DNA from: Ligula intestinalis
Lineage: Eukaryota; Platyhelminthes; Cestoda; Diphyllobothriidea; Diphyllobothriidae
Reading direction: 5' to 3'
DNA: 64,000 nt
Assembly: GCA_036362985.1 (NCBI GenBank)
Contig: JAYGXS010000001.1
Coordinates: forward strand, 73,379,953 to 73,443,952
Below the pieces are notes generated by a model, which was given only the letters and a program-made list of their open reading frames with translations, ran no database searches and was not told the DNA's origin. Positions 46,376 through 56,690 of the stretch are shown here, piece after piece (within the stretch, counting starts at the first letter, position 1; each line of letters begins with the position of its first letter). Position numbers and translations under genes: made by a program.

Positions 46376-47710
46376 TTACCAAGGCAAAGTTAGGTTCACT
46401 ACATGCTCCAACTGTTTACATAGGTCGGGTTTGACCCGCCGTATGTAGGCTGCCTCCAGGTAGCGTAAAGTGCGAGTTGTTCGTGCTCGAACAAGTACTC
46501 GGAAGGACGTTTTGGGTTCAACAGAATGGCCCGAGTCAGTAATTGAGGATCGGGGAATTCTGTTTTCTTGTTTCATTAGCCAGCTAGGTAAATGTTCCTT
46601 AGCTCTGGTGGCCAATTGCCTCTGCGTTCGCCCTATGTACTTGCATCCGCAAGTACATGTAAATTCATAAATGCAGTTTGAAGTGGCGTGCATCGGCATG
46701 GCATCCTTCGCATGAGGAACTGGTAAAGGCTTTGTCAGATTGCAAATTATCAGATCAGCAGCATAGTACGTCCTTTTAATGGCATTACGAAGGCGTCTTT
46801 TGATGGTGTTTAGTATGTTGTCGCCCTTAAATGGTAAGGAAATGAAGACGGGCTTTTTTGGTGCTAATTGTTGAGTCAATTTAGGTCTTAGAGGTTTATT
46901 GTATTTGTCTATAAATTGACTTGGATATCCTCGCTTCATAAGTGTGCGTTTAAGGTTGGTTAATTCATTATCCAATGTATCCGTAGAACAGATCATTCTG
47001 GTCCTCTGGAAAAGAGTATATACCAAGTTACGTTTCCATTGAATGGGAACAAAACTCAGATAATGTAAATACTGTCCTTTCCAGGTGTTTTTATGGAAGA
47101 CCGTCAGTGTAATGGAACCATCTTTCTGTCTGGATAAGTTAACGTCGAGAAAGGAAATATGGTTATCTTGTTCCTGTTCCATGCTAAATTTTATCTTAGG
47201 ATGCAGACTGTTCATTGTAGACAATAATTCTTCGGCTTCCCTTGGATTGTCCACAATCGCAAATATATAATCTACATATCGTCTGTATAGTGTGTTATTG
47301 TTCAATTTGGCAGATACTTTGTCTTCTAAATGGCCCATAAATATGTCAGCAAAGGTAGGTCCTAGTGGGCTTCCCATCGCGACTCCATCAATTTGTCGGT
47401 ATAATTGTCCATTGAATAGAAATTGGACATTCTTTGTGCATAATTGTAGTAAGTTTCGTAATATTTCAGGGGCCAGACGGGTATCCGAAGAATAAGTGCA
47501 AATGATATCAATAGTTTCTTCCAAGGGAACGTTGGTAAATAATGACTCAACGTCCAAGGATATCATGTGTTTGTCGGAAATATTTTGGTGTCTTATTTCG
47601 TCCACAACATGGAAACTATCTTTTAATGTGTAAGAAGAAAACCTTTTGCGAATCGGTTCTATTTCCTTCACAAGCCATTGTGCTAGTCTATGAAATGGTG
47701 AGTTTGACAT
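46376..47710 (-). CDS. Penelope-like reverse transcriptase with GIY-YIG endonuclease (N-truncated, altered active site)
   Basis: The 444-residue open frame has no internal stop. Residues about 1-25 give MSNSPFHRLAQWLVKEIEPI. Around 50-65, MISLDVESLFTNVP carries the first catalytic Asp; around 108-122, IDGVAMGSPLGPTFADIFMG is the Penelope AMGSPLGP motif. At about 141-150 the sequence is RYVDYIFAI, where the family has RYVDD: the second catalytic Asp is Tyr (GAT to TAT). A thumb region with LPFKGDNI follows. The C-terminal GIY-YIG domain has FTCTCGCKYIGRT, RQLATRAKEH and an end at KPDLCKQLEHVVNLTLPW. Full-length PLE ORFs are nearly twice as long. The frame is open but the RT should be inactive. 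The listed ATG is simply the first inside the truncated copy. Confidence 0.85.
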   Translation of the reverse strand: MSNSPFHRLAQWLVKEIEPIRKRFSSYTLKDSFHVVDEIRHQNISDKHMISLDVESLFTNVPLEETIDIICTYSSDTRLAPEILRNLLQLCTKNVQFLFNGQLYRQIDGVAMGSPLGPTFADIFMGHLEDKVSAKLNNNTLYRRYVDYIFAIVDNPREAEELLSTMNSLHPKIKFSMEQEQDNHISFLDVNLSRQKDGSITLTVFHKNTWKGQYLHYLSFVPIQWKRNLVYTLFQRTRMICSTDTLDNELTNLKRTLMKRGYPSQFIDKYNKPLRPKLTQQLAPKKPVFISLPFKGDNILNTIKRRLRNAIKRTYYAADLIICNLTKPLPVPHAKDAMPMHATSNCIYEFTCTCGCKYIGRTQRQLATRAKEHLPSWLMKQENRIPRSSITDSGHSVEPKTSFRVLVRARTTRTLRYLEAAYIRRVKPDLCKQLEHVVNLTLPW

Positions 47711-47733
47711 GGATAGAATTGGCCATATTTAAA

Positions 47734-47745
47734 CATTAAAAGGTC
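47734..47745 (+). repeat. Target-site duplication, right copy
   Basis: Second copy of CATTAAAAGGTC, directly before the resumed CR1 ORF1 frame (VIWDTEAQAQLMLERKSSLR). Confidence 0.85.
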
Positions 47746-47991
47746 ATTTGGGACACAGAAGCGCAGGCACAGCTTATGCTGGAAAGAAAGTCGTCTCTGC
47801 GGACCATGCATGCTGGAGTTTTTTTTCAACCGGATTATGAACCAAAGGAACGCAGGAAAATGCGAATTTTGAAAAACGATCTAAACGACCGAAAGAACAA
47901 AGGCGAAACGGGCCTACAAATAAGAGGAGGAGAAATAGTCCTTATTGAACGAAATTTTCTTTGGCCGGAAGTAATCAGGCGGAAAACTTAA
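47746..47991 (+). pseudogene. CR1 ORF1, C-terminal part after the insertion
   Basis: The frame resumes as IWDTEAQAQLMLERKSSLRT, then VFFQPDYEPKERRKMRILKN and TGLQIRGGEIVLIERN, the conserved C-terminal fold of CR1 ORF1 proteins. It stops at 47,989-47,991, so it overlaps the ORF2 start at 47,961 by 31 bases in a different frame. This suggests coupled or re-initiating translation of ORF2 in the active family. Confidence 0.75.
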
Positions 47992-49184
47992 CCAAGGTCA
48001 ACCGGCCGGTTCTAGAAGATTCCAAAAGCAATAGTGGCCGCTGCCTCGAGATCTATTATACCAATTGTCAGAGTCTCTTCAATAAACTTGACGAACTCAA
48101 AACAATAGTATCTGAGCAGAAACCACATATAATTGCATTAGCAGAGACTTGGCTGACCGAAGCAATAGGGATCAGCGAAGTCAGCATTGAAGGCTATCAA
48201 CAGTTGCGCTGCGACAGATCTCAACGTAGGGGCGGAAAAGTGGCACTTTATGTAGCCAATGAAATTTCCTGTTGTCAGAGGGAAATCGCAGACATAGCCC
48301 TACGACGATATAAAATAATTTCATGCAAAATTAAGATGAGGCAACATCTGGCACTCAATATATGCGTTGTTTATCGGCCTCCCGGCTCCAGCGAAAGTGG
48401 CGACGTAGAACTTCTAAGTTCACTGACAGTTATCTGTAAACAGGAAAACCTATTACTCCTGGGGGATTTCAACGCTCCTGGCATCGATCGGATGAGGCCT
48501 GGAGTAAAGGCCGCAGCAGTACCTTTCAACTATCAACTACTTCAGTTTTCTTTGGACGAATATCTCATTCAATACATCGACTTCACAACCCGACTGCGAG
48601 AAGGCCAGCGATCAAACTGTCTAGATCTCGTTTTCAGAAAGGAAGAGGGGATCAAAAGGGAAGTGAACTCACAACCGCCACTTGGGTTAAGCGACCACGT
48701 TGCTTTTACCTGCGTGTGTTACCTAATGTCTCCAAAATCGCAAATAAAGAGGCGCATAAATATTTGGAAAGACGATTTTGAATAAATGAGACGTACCGCT
48801 TCCGCAGAAAACAGGTTACCCAGTACGAACGATACAAATGAATTATGGCAGCATATCCAAGGGACTGTAGAGCGCTTAATTGAAGTCCATTGCCCAATGA
48901 AAGTAATAAAACCATGTGCCAGACCTCCATATGTCAACCAGCCGATAAAAAGGGTGATGAAGAAGAAACAATGGTTTTGGAAAAAGCACGAGCATCTTCA
49001 AGATTCAACATCACTTGCCGAATATAAAGCGCAACGAAATATATGCCGTAAGGAAATACGAAATTCTAGAACTGCCTTTGAGCGTCAACTTACAAAACAT
49101 GCCACAATATATCCAAAAGAAGTTTTATGGATACAGCCGCAGTCAAAAGAAGCACCGGGACGACATTGCAGCTCTAAGGGATAG
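47961..49184 (+). pseudogene. CR1 ORF2, endonuclease domain and linker
   Basis: The apurinic-type endonuclease that nicks target DNA is complete: YYTNCQSLFNKLDELK, IIALAETWLTEA (catalytic Glu), LALNICVVYRPPGSSE, LLLLGDFNAPGID (Asp/Asn) and LGLSDHVAFTCVC (SDH catalytic end). A TAA at 48,783-48,785 interrupts the frame. The same frame continues at 48,786 with HCPMKVIKPCARPPYVNQPI and KKQWFWKKHEHLQ, the usual linker to the RT. A frameshift near 49,095 moves the remainder to the next frame. Confidence 0.85.
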
Positions 49185-50857
49185 CCTCGGAAACTTAGTA
49201 ATGGAAGGACCGCGGAAAGTAGAGTTACTGTCAGAGTTTTTCAGATCGGCGTTTACGATGGAATCCCCTGACGACAATTCGGGAGTAGAAGTGGGCGAAG
49301 GTACAGCCGTTATTGAACCTGCTACCTTTTCTGTCGCAGAAAAAAGACATGTCCTCAGTCACATCAAACCAGACAAGTCTCCTGGACCGGATGGGATCCC
49401 TGGACTGATACTTAAAGAACTGTCGACCGAGCTATCGGTGCCTCTTTCATCTCTGTTTAAGCTTTCCATGAGAACAAGGGACTTGCCTTTGCAGTGGAAG
49501 ACGGCCAACATTGTACCGTTATATAAGGGAGGTAGCATGATGTCTGCAAACAGCTTTCGGCCCATAAGCTTGACTTTCCTTTCCTGCAAAATGATAGAGG
49601 TCCTTTTCAAGCGGGCTTTACTAAGATTTTGCGATGAAAGTGACATCATACAAAATTTAAAACATGGCTTTTGGCGAGGGCGCTCCTGCCTTTCAACTTT
49701 ACTGACTTCAATTGAGGCCTGGACAAGTGCTTTAGAAGAGGGCTTCGAAGTGGACGTAGTGTACATCGATTTCCGCAAAGCCTTTGACAGCGTGCCCCAG
49801 CAACGCCTTTTACATAAACTGAGCGTTCTTGGCATCAAGGGGAAAAATTTGGACTGGATCAGGTCATTTTTAGTCGGTCGAAAACAACGCGTTTGCGTCG
49901 GGGAGGATAAATCGGACTGGGTTGACGTAGTTAGTGGGGTACCTCAAGGCTCCGTTCTCGGTCCTCTACTCTTAATTCTCTATGTAAATGACAGCCTTCA
50001 AGAACTGGACTGCGGTAAAATCATGTTCGCCGACGAAGTTAAGCTTTGGCAGGTCATTAAGCGCCCAAGCGACTGAGATGCTCTGCAAAATAATCTTTGC
50101 AAACTGCAGACGTGGTCCGAGAGATGGCTGATGGATTTCAATGTGCAAAAGTGTGCCGTCCTCCACCTGTGTCCAACAAACTACCCTATTTCCCAGAGCA
50201 GCAGGACATATCACCTGAAACACATCAAAATACCGTAGCATCTACGTCAGAGACCTCGGCATTTGGCTACAGAGTAATCTGAAGCCCTCATTACAATCTG
50301 TCAAGGCTGCAAATAAAGCCACGGGAGTGCTGCACGCTATCAAAAGAGCGTTTTTAGCCTTCGATGAAGATCTCTTTGGCAAAGTGTACGGTACATTTGT
50401 TTGACCACACCTAGAGTATGGAATACAGGCGTGGCGGCCATGGCTAGCAAAGGACACAGCATATCTGAAGAAAGTGCAGCGTCGGGCAAAAAAGCTAGTA
50501 ATAGGTTTAAAGAACCACACATACATAGATAGACTGGCATACCTAAATTTATTCCCTCTGCATTACAGGCAACAAAGAGGGGATCTTATCCTAATTTACA
50601 AGATAATAAACGGTCTTGAGAAAGGATTACGCTTTGAAGACATGTTTCAGTGGCACCTCTCACCTCATCCCCGTGGGCACACAATGAAGCTGCGCACGAA
50701 GATGTCCAAGCTAAACCTCCGCTCTGAATTCTTAATGCAACGTGCCATACAACAGTGGAACGAACTTCCACAGTCAGTTGTGGAGGCCACTTCCCTTCAG
50801 ATGTACAAACAACGCTTGGATAATTACATGCGTCCCGTCCCTTCCCTCCCAGTCTGA
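49090..50857 (+). pseudogene. CR1 ORF2, reverse transcriptase domain (multiple lesions)
   Basis: KKFYGYSRSQKKHRDDIAAL opens the conserved part, followed by SPGPDGIPGLILKEL, LPLQWKTANIVPLYKGG, ANSFRPISLT, VDVVYIDFRKAFDSVPQQRL and VSGVPQGSVLGPLL. The catalytic box reads CGKIMFADEVKLW: the second Asp of FADD is Glu here, while the 17-kb copy has FADD. TGA follows at 50,074, then frameshifts near 50,230 and TGA at 50,401. The last frame, 50,474-50,857, gives the C-terminus (RRAKKLVIGLKNHTYIDRLA to NYMRPVPSLPV). The copy cannot make an active enzyme. Confidence 0.88.
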
Positions 50858-50965
50858 ACTGTAAAAACCAGACATATATTGTAAAAAACAATGCTACTCT
50901 CCTCCCTCCAAGTCTGACCTTTAAAAACCAGACGTATATTGTAAAAAAACAATGCTACTCACTGT
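50850..50965 (+). repeat. CR1 3'-UTR tandem double-hairpin block
   Basis: Two tandem units follow the stop codon. Each has GTCTG, a 12-base spacer, CAGAC, then ATTGT, an A run, and ACAAT, ending CAATGCTACTC. The arrangement is kept in both larger copies, so it is part of the element. In non-LTR elements the 3' UTR is what the RT recognises, which makes this block a candidate binding site. Confidence 0.7.
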
Positions 50966-51094
50966 TTGCCAAGACTATGTTAGTAGTGGTAAATTTTTAT
51001 AGGTGCTTGTACACGTGCTAAATAGGGTTTTCAAAGGAATTGCCTATTATCTTCACCAAATAAACTGAAAAAACTGAACCTGAATTTGTTGCAA

Positions 51095-52650
51095 AGATTC
51101 CAATGGCTCCAAAACCAAAGTGCTCAAACAGGCAACATGTACGATGAAGTACCGTGCATCAAAAGTAAACATCAAATCAGTCAATAATGCAGTCATGTGA
51201 GAACGTTCTAATAGCGTGTGTAAATACACTGCTTTGTCAGAAAACAAGGTTGTTCAACTACGATACCATCGACTGGTGGTATGACTGAATGAATACTCGC
51301 GTAAGTTTGTCAAACAGTGCACTCAAAAACGAGACCATGGGTCAAATCGTACCAGACCAAAATACTGGGTAGGTCTGGAACGGCTCTGAGCCCTTTAGCC
51401 GCATTCTCACGCCACTTGGGCACTGACAGGTCTTCTGGAGTCTTTTGTCGGACCTGGCATAGTTGCAAGCCAAGCGACTGCCTAGAAGAAACGGGAAGAT
51501 CCACCTGGATGTGGATGATTGAACACGCATTAGTCGCGAGGAACATGGTGTGAAATTCCAAACTACCACTCATTCGATCATAACTTGAACCTCGACTAGG
51601 CCGCAATCCTCATGGGGGAGTGAAAAACTCCCGAGTCACTAGCCGCCTTCAGCAGGATTCTCCAACCTTCAGTTCCTCTAAAATAAACGCAGTACTATCT
51701 CTGCTCTTTATTCAGCGCTAGGGCTCTGATTGGACCGAGTAAACAGGCGAGCGGAGCTAACGCAAGTGAAATCTGCTCCCACTGACAGTACTAGCGAGTC
51801 CACGTAACAAATAATTAATTTCACTCATCGTCAACAATTATGCTGCACTCGCTGCCATCAGCAGTTTGGATGCGGACTGCCAAGCCATCGTCGTTTCAAT
51901 TAGGAATTTTTTAGTTGACGCGGAAACTGCTACTTTTATTCGATGCGTGATTGCATTGTAATTTTTTCCCATTAATAACATGGCCTCTGCGCGCCCACTG
52001 CTTCTGTTGTTTCTGATGCTGATTCGATAGCGAACTCTAAACGTCCGATTAATAGCGGTCATGTTCCAAAAGGCAGTCGCCTTCAACTCAAATAACTTAC
52101 GGAACTCGTATTTTATCTTGTATCGCCTAAATACGTCTTTAACCAACAGAATATTACAGAATTCTTATACTCGCCTTTGAATCGCTATTTGAAAAAATAT
52201 GGTTTCGATTGATCTCTAAGTAAATGTTGCAGATGTTTCTGCTTTCAAAAAGTTTTGGCAAATCTTACAACCCCACAGAGCCAAAAATCATTGCCTAATT
52301 TTGCACGGAAATTATGCTGGCTGCTCATGCGGTGGTTCTGCTGACTCATATGAATATATATGAGCCTGGGGAAGGCAGTTTGAACTGTTTTTGGTCTTTC
52401 TTCGGCTCTTGAACGTGCGTCAAATTCGAAGTCGGGAAGGCTGAATGAAGGTCCTACGTAACTTAATGCTTTATGCAAGTACTTTTAATACCTTTTAAGT
52501 AGCTTTAGTAGACAGAGGCGTCAGGATGTATTTTGATATCTCGTCTGCAAGCAAGTCAATTTAAGGGGTTATCGGCGTCGTATGACTGCAGTTCATATTT
52601 TTCCTGCACGTAAATAAATATCGTAGTTCATTTGATACAGTCGACCCTAC
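51095..52650. other. Intergenic, nothing firmly recognised
   Basis: Open frames on both strands around 51,310-51,606 and 51,820-52,146 have protein-like composition. They overlap on opposite strands and I cannot choose between them. No repeat family from this window matches. Confidence 0.35.
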
Positions 52651-52879
52651 GACAGCAAGGAGAAGGTGTCAGTGCAGCCAACGCTTTACCCACTTGAGTT
52701 ATGGAGTCCCGCCAGGAGCCGTGAGCGTGATACTCTGTCTTTGGCCGCGTAAGGTCGTTGTCTAAGCTTAGCGAAGAAAGGTTACCCTTGCCCTACCTTC
52801 CAGATATAGTTTCTGTTAAAGAACGCATTTTGCGTTTTTTTAACTTTAAAGAAAAAAGACTACGACATTAAGGCGAAGA

Positions 52880-53045
52880 CTTTAGTACGGTCAATGCCCT
52901 AACCACTTGAGTTACGGGGTCCGACCAGGGGCTGTAAGTTTACTCACCTTTCCCTTGCCATCGTGGGATCGAATCCCACCGATTTTTTCACAATTGGGTC
53001 AAATGAAGTATTCAGATCTGTCACAAGTCCCTATTAAAGGTCACA
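52880..53045. repeat. Diverged relative of the tRNA-like inverted-repeat element
   Basis: GTGGGATCGAATCCCACCGA resembles a B-box arm. The following TTTTTTCACAATTGGGTCAA and ATTCAGATCTGTCACAAGTCCC match the right end of the 19.7-kb element. A related piece (CAACGCTTTACCCACTTGAG) lies at 52,679. Confidence 0.45.
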
Positions 53046-53235
53046 GCACTAGGAGTTGAAGATCATTATTTGCAGTTGCTGGGGTTAGACTACTTTGCTT
53101 TTAGTCTTGCTAATTCTAATGCTTCGCGCTGCGTCCATAATTCCTTACCATAATGGTGTCATCCATGACAGTTTGACGATTTCCATAGCGTGCTTCACAG
53201 CAGGCTGTAAGCAAGCGCGGTGACTTGCGTGTGCA

Positions 53236-53460
53236 CTAGATTATAGTAATGCCGTATATACCACACTCTCTTTTCTTCTCTTCACCTAGGCCTGGTGTCA
53301 TAAAGAGGTCAAAAACCGGCAACGCAATTGGACGCATGTGGAAGGCGCGGCTGGAGCCGCCCCCTAAGCCTGCCATCACACCTGCGGATGCCATAAAGGC
53401 CAAACTGAGAAGGAGTAATTGCAGCCTCACTCTCAGTCCGCCAATCGGCCACTCCACAAA
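53236..53460 (-). repeat. Dispersed repeat, copy 2 (partner at 2.93-3.14 kb)
   Basis: The minus strand reads GGLRVRLQLLLLSLAFMA and a Pro-rich tail like the partner copy. The open frames on either strand are repeat-derived. Confidence 0.55.
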
Positions 53461-53639
53461 AACGCATGTTGTGACTAGCTCGCGTCAAAGTGAACTCCAC
53501 CAGAATTTCACGACTGTGGTTCTCGACGTCTGGGAACAGCCAACCAAAGTTGCCGCAAACCTGCGTTCTTAGCACGGTGCCGAATAGCAAGCCTGCACGT
53601 GTGAATTGCTCTCCCTACCCACCAGCCTGACTGCAGTCA

Positions 53640-53900
53640 AAATGGCACTTGGATCCGGCTGGCTCTCCTGGCTGGTCGTGTGCTCCCAAGTCAAACTTCT
53701 TCCATCTATTCTTCGTTCCTCTGTGTACACAATATACTGTTCCTACTACTCTGACCTCGATCGACTTCTCCTCTACTAAGTAACCATGGTCTGAAGATCG
53801 CAGTTGCTAGGGTTTAACTTACTTAACCCCCTGCGATATGCACACTGTACGGACTGCGCGGTCCGAGTTATCCCATCAGTTGACAGCCATCCAAGCCATG
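53640..53900. repeat. Dispersed repeat, uninterrupted copy (empty site for the 17-kb CR1)
   Basis: TTCCATCTATTCTTCGTTCC through GGTCTGAAGATCGCAGTTGC and TAGGGTTTAACTTACTTAAC reads without a break at 53,801-53,805, exactly where the partner at 16.97 kb contains CR1. Confidence 0.65.
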
Positions 53901-54698
53901 GCTTTTAGCGCGGCGTGATGGCTTTCAGCCGGTCAGATTGTTTATTAGTGAGGAAAATGCGCTGACCGCTAGACCTCACTCGCTACTCCTATTCTCAGGC
54001 CCCAGCCAACGTCTGGGCCGGCCTAGCGCAGGGAATGGGCGCAGCTGCCAATATGCCCAAATGACCTCCTCTGCGTACAGTGCGTGCGTGACCTGGTGCT
54101 CCCCCCCCCAAACACAAGCACACGGATGTTTCATAAAAGGGACTGCGCGGCTTATATGTTACATGCATGAGAGTACCGGAGGTCACCTTAGGAAAGAGCC
54201 ATTTCAGCCCGACTCTCAGACAACTAGCTGGTTAACCCACACAAACACACATTGGACTGACTGTGAGGTCTAGGTCTAGTTGTCAGCTGATAACCTTCCA
54301 ACTCAGGGAGCATAGACCACCGTGATAAATGCGGACCCGCTCCGAGATAGTCTTGGGCATGCAGCAGAGGGGCCACCTGGAGGAGAAACCGTGCGCGGTG
54401 CCATCCACAACAGCGCTGGCAGCAAATTGTGACTTGGCAAGGGACTAATCAACTACAATTTAGTATCCAGTCTTGGCCCCCCTGATCAAGCATGAAAGCT
54501 GTTTTCCCGATTGTAAATCCTCCTTTTTTTCATGAAGTTCGGAGCACAGCCACCCAGCTTACATTTTTGCCCTTTCCCAAAATGAACTGAAAGAGACCGG
54601 CTGAGGCAGAATTTCCTTTAGTAAAAACTTTGTACAAAACAGTTGAGGAGAGCCTCGGGAAAGACTTCGGAGCGTGGCTTGAGCAAAACTAAGGACCC

Positions 54699-54965
54699 TC
54701 AGATGTTAGTGAGGTCGTTGTCTTCGTCCGAGGTGTGACAGGGTGTACTTTCCGTACTCCAGGTGGCACTTGTTCGGCACCAACCACGGCTCAAATGCGG
54801 ATAGACGGGGTTCAGTTGGGAGGAAGGCTCTTCGCCCGGCGCCTCGGGAACCTCCTCCTGCTCCTCGCGGGGAAGCGAGGAGGGATGATCAAGAGGAGGC
54901 CTTTTGGGGAGCAGATGTTTCAGTAGCGGATGAAGTTGAGGCTGACTTGGATCTACAAGTTTCAT
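54699..54965 (-). CDS. Candidate small coding frame, Pro/Glu-rich, unrecognised
   Basis: An 88-codon frame opens with MKLVDPSQPQLHPLLKHLLP and has a Glu/Pro-rich middle and a short acidic end (TSDEDNDLTNI). No domain is visible. An alternative reading is a terminal exon after the TTGTAG at 54,963-54,958, giving SKSASTSSATETSAPQKASS and a stop. Both are plausible and I cannot choose; it may also be chance. Confidence 0.22.
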   Translation of the reverse strand: MKLVDPSQPQLHPLLKHLLPKRPPLDHPSSLPREEQEEVPEAPGEEPSSQLNPVYPHLSRGWCRTSATWSTESTPCHTSDEDNDLTNI

Positions 54966-55034
54966 AAAACAAGAAATAAAACAAGTAAATCTAACCGTAG
55001 TTCACACTTATTGGGCCAGATGCGAAAACGTGAA

Positions 55035-55260
55035 AAATGAGTGTCCGACAGGACAAGAAAACAGGAACCCTCCGTAATACACGCAGCTTTGCGCTAAATT
55101 CTTGGAAAAGTAGGACTGGGATTACGTTATGGTTCTAATTAGGTTAAAATATGGATTACGACTAGGATACGAGCATATTTACCAATCCTTAGTTTTAGGT
55201 CAAGGCCATCCGCATTACGTGGAGGGCATTCCTATTCTCGTTTCTTATGGGGGGAGGAGG
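55035..55260 (-). repeat. Telomere-like-tract inverted-repeat element, fragment
   Basis: AGGACAAGAAAACAGGAACC, CACGCAGCTTTGCGCTAAATTC and a GGGATTACGTTATGGTTCTA-type interior are the right module and tract in reverse orientation. Confidence 0.55.
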
Positions 55261-56599
55261 AGGGAAGGTAGATCAGTAATTCTGACCACTTTTCGTCGAA
55301 AATGTTTGCCACCTCCATTCCAACGGACCCGATCAGGACTGGGTACATTCCCGTTTACACGAATATACTCGTAAGGAGGGGAGGAGAATCGTTGTCCATC
55401 CTCAATCTCTTCCTTCCATAAATGAGTCTGTGTAAAATTGCATCTCGAACCTCTGACCAGCACGCGCAGACCAGGATCCGTCAATCATTGACGAAGAAAC
55501 GCATTATTGCCAAAAAATATTCGCCCCATCTCACACATCAACCTTTGGATCAAATGGGAATATCAGAACAAAACGACTCCAAGGAAGGCCTTACATGGGC
55601 TAGATATACGTATAAATCGCTGCGTCCTTCAATGAAATCGGGTGAATTCTAGAAACTTGTTCAATACTGTGCTTGCAGAGTCATTTTTTAAGTTTTTTAC
55701 TTATTTACTGCCAATTTACAGGCAAGGTAAGAGTCATTCTAGGTTATGCTAGAGTACGGGTATAGGGACCCCAGACCGTATTACAATTGCCCATGTGCTA
55801 GATTCCAGGAAACTGGGAGCTAGTGCTAGACTTAAAGTTGGGACCCGGGATTGGGTAACCCCCTGGAACTTAGCGCAGGGTCACCTGGAGTAGGAGGAGT
55901 TTGGAGTCCGACCAAGTCACGGTAAAATGGAAAATTAAGTGGCATACTACAGAAGGTAAGACATTAAGGAGCACCTTCATCGTGACTTCAGTAATGTTCC
56001 TATAAATTCGAAACCGTTCGTCGTTTTGGGCGTTATCTCCTACACAATCACCTTAATATGTGCTCTAAATTTATTTGGATTTACGATATTTTTACTGCAA
56101 ATGTTTGCCATTTACAGAAATATCTAAAGGGGCCAAATTCAAAGAACTCGCAGCCCAAGGTCCCTATCCTCTTATTTTCGAACCTCAGTTCCGAAAGCAC
56201 CCGCTGAGGCATTTTTGAAAATATGGGGATACTGCCATGGCGCTCCCTTTTATTGAAAATGCGGTCCGTCACTGGGCAAATTGCAATCCGTCTTTGAATA
56301 CATCAATGAGTTATGCATATATTACATACAGAAAGGGATAACCGCCTTTATATATGTTATCTTTGTTCAACCTTGCTACCAGAACCAAGAGGGTAAGGGA
56401 GGAAGTAATGCGGCGACGTTGCGTCTGCTATGCTGTGAAACACAGAAGGGACATTGCCGTTCAGGGCAGCCAAACTGTCAACTCGTTCACTTTCGAAGTT
56501 CTCATTCGACAGAATGTGATTTGTGGGCCGGAAGACCCTGACTTGGCTATCCAAGTTCGATTTGCTATAAGGGATCTTCCTTTCTACAGTTTGTCGTCA

Positions 56600-56690
56600 G
56601 GTGGACAAGGGAAACTAAAGGAGCCACTTCGGACTTATTGGGCCTCATCAGCTGGCCATACCCTACCTCAAGTTTTGTATCGAGAAATGC
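56600..56690 (-). repeat. SINE-family tail fragment
   Basis: GGAAACTAAAGGAGCCACTT, ATTGGGCCTCATCAGCTGGCCATACC aligns with the GGAGACTGGAATGGCCATTT...CATCGTCAGCTAGTCATA segment at 60,630. The tRNA-like head is missing. Confidence 0.4.

Larger units (their letters stand above)
46044..47733 (-). mobile_element. Penelope-like element, 5'-truncated, nested in CR1 ORF1
   Basis: This 1,690-bp insert lies in reverse orientation between 12-bp direct repeats. It holds the ORF 47,710-46,376 and a 330-base 3' region with a hammerhead-like structure. The 5' end is cut within the RT at the PILSMSNSP motif, so the first RT motifs and any upstream terminal repeat are missing. The first bases on the minus strand, TTTAAATATGGCC, repeat in inverted form at 46,097-46,108. 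Confidence 0.9.
44880..51090 (+). mobile_element. CR1 non-LTR retrotransposon, near full length, split by a nested Penelope element
   Basis: Excluding the nested insert, the copy is about 4.5 kb: ORF1 (from about 45,130), ORF2 with apurinic endonuclease and reverse transcriptase (47,961-50,857), a short 3' UTR with tandem hairpins and an end at CAAATAAACTGAAAAAACTG. The 5' boundary is uncertain because the region above 45.1 kb has many stops. Lesions include TAA inside ORF2 at 48,783, a frameshift near 49,095, TGA at 50,074 and 50,401, and indels near 50,230. The 17-kb copy belongs to the same family and is less damaged in the shared part. Confidence 0.85.

Noticed and set aside
49359..49838. 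159-codon minus-strand frame
   Set aside because: Antisense shadow of the CR1 reverse transcriptase.
51838..52146. 102-codon minus-strand frame
   Set aside because: The plus strand of the same stretch is equally protein-like. No domain, no splice support and no repeat family allow a choice.
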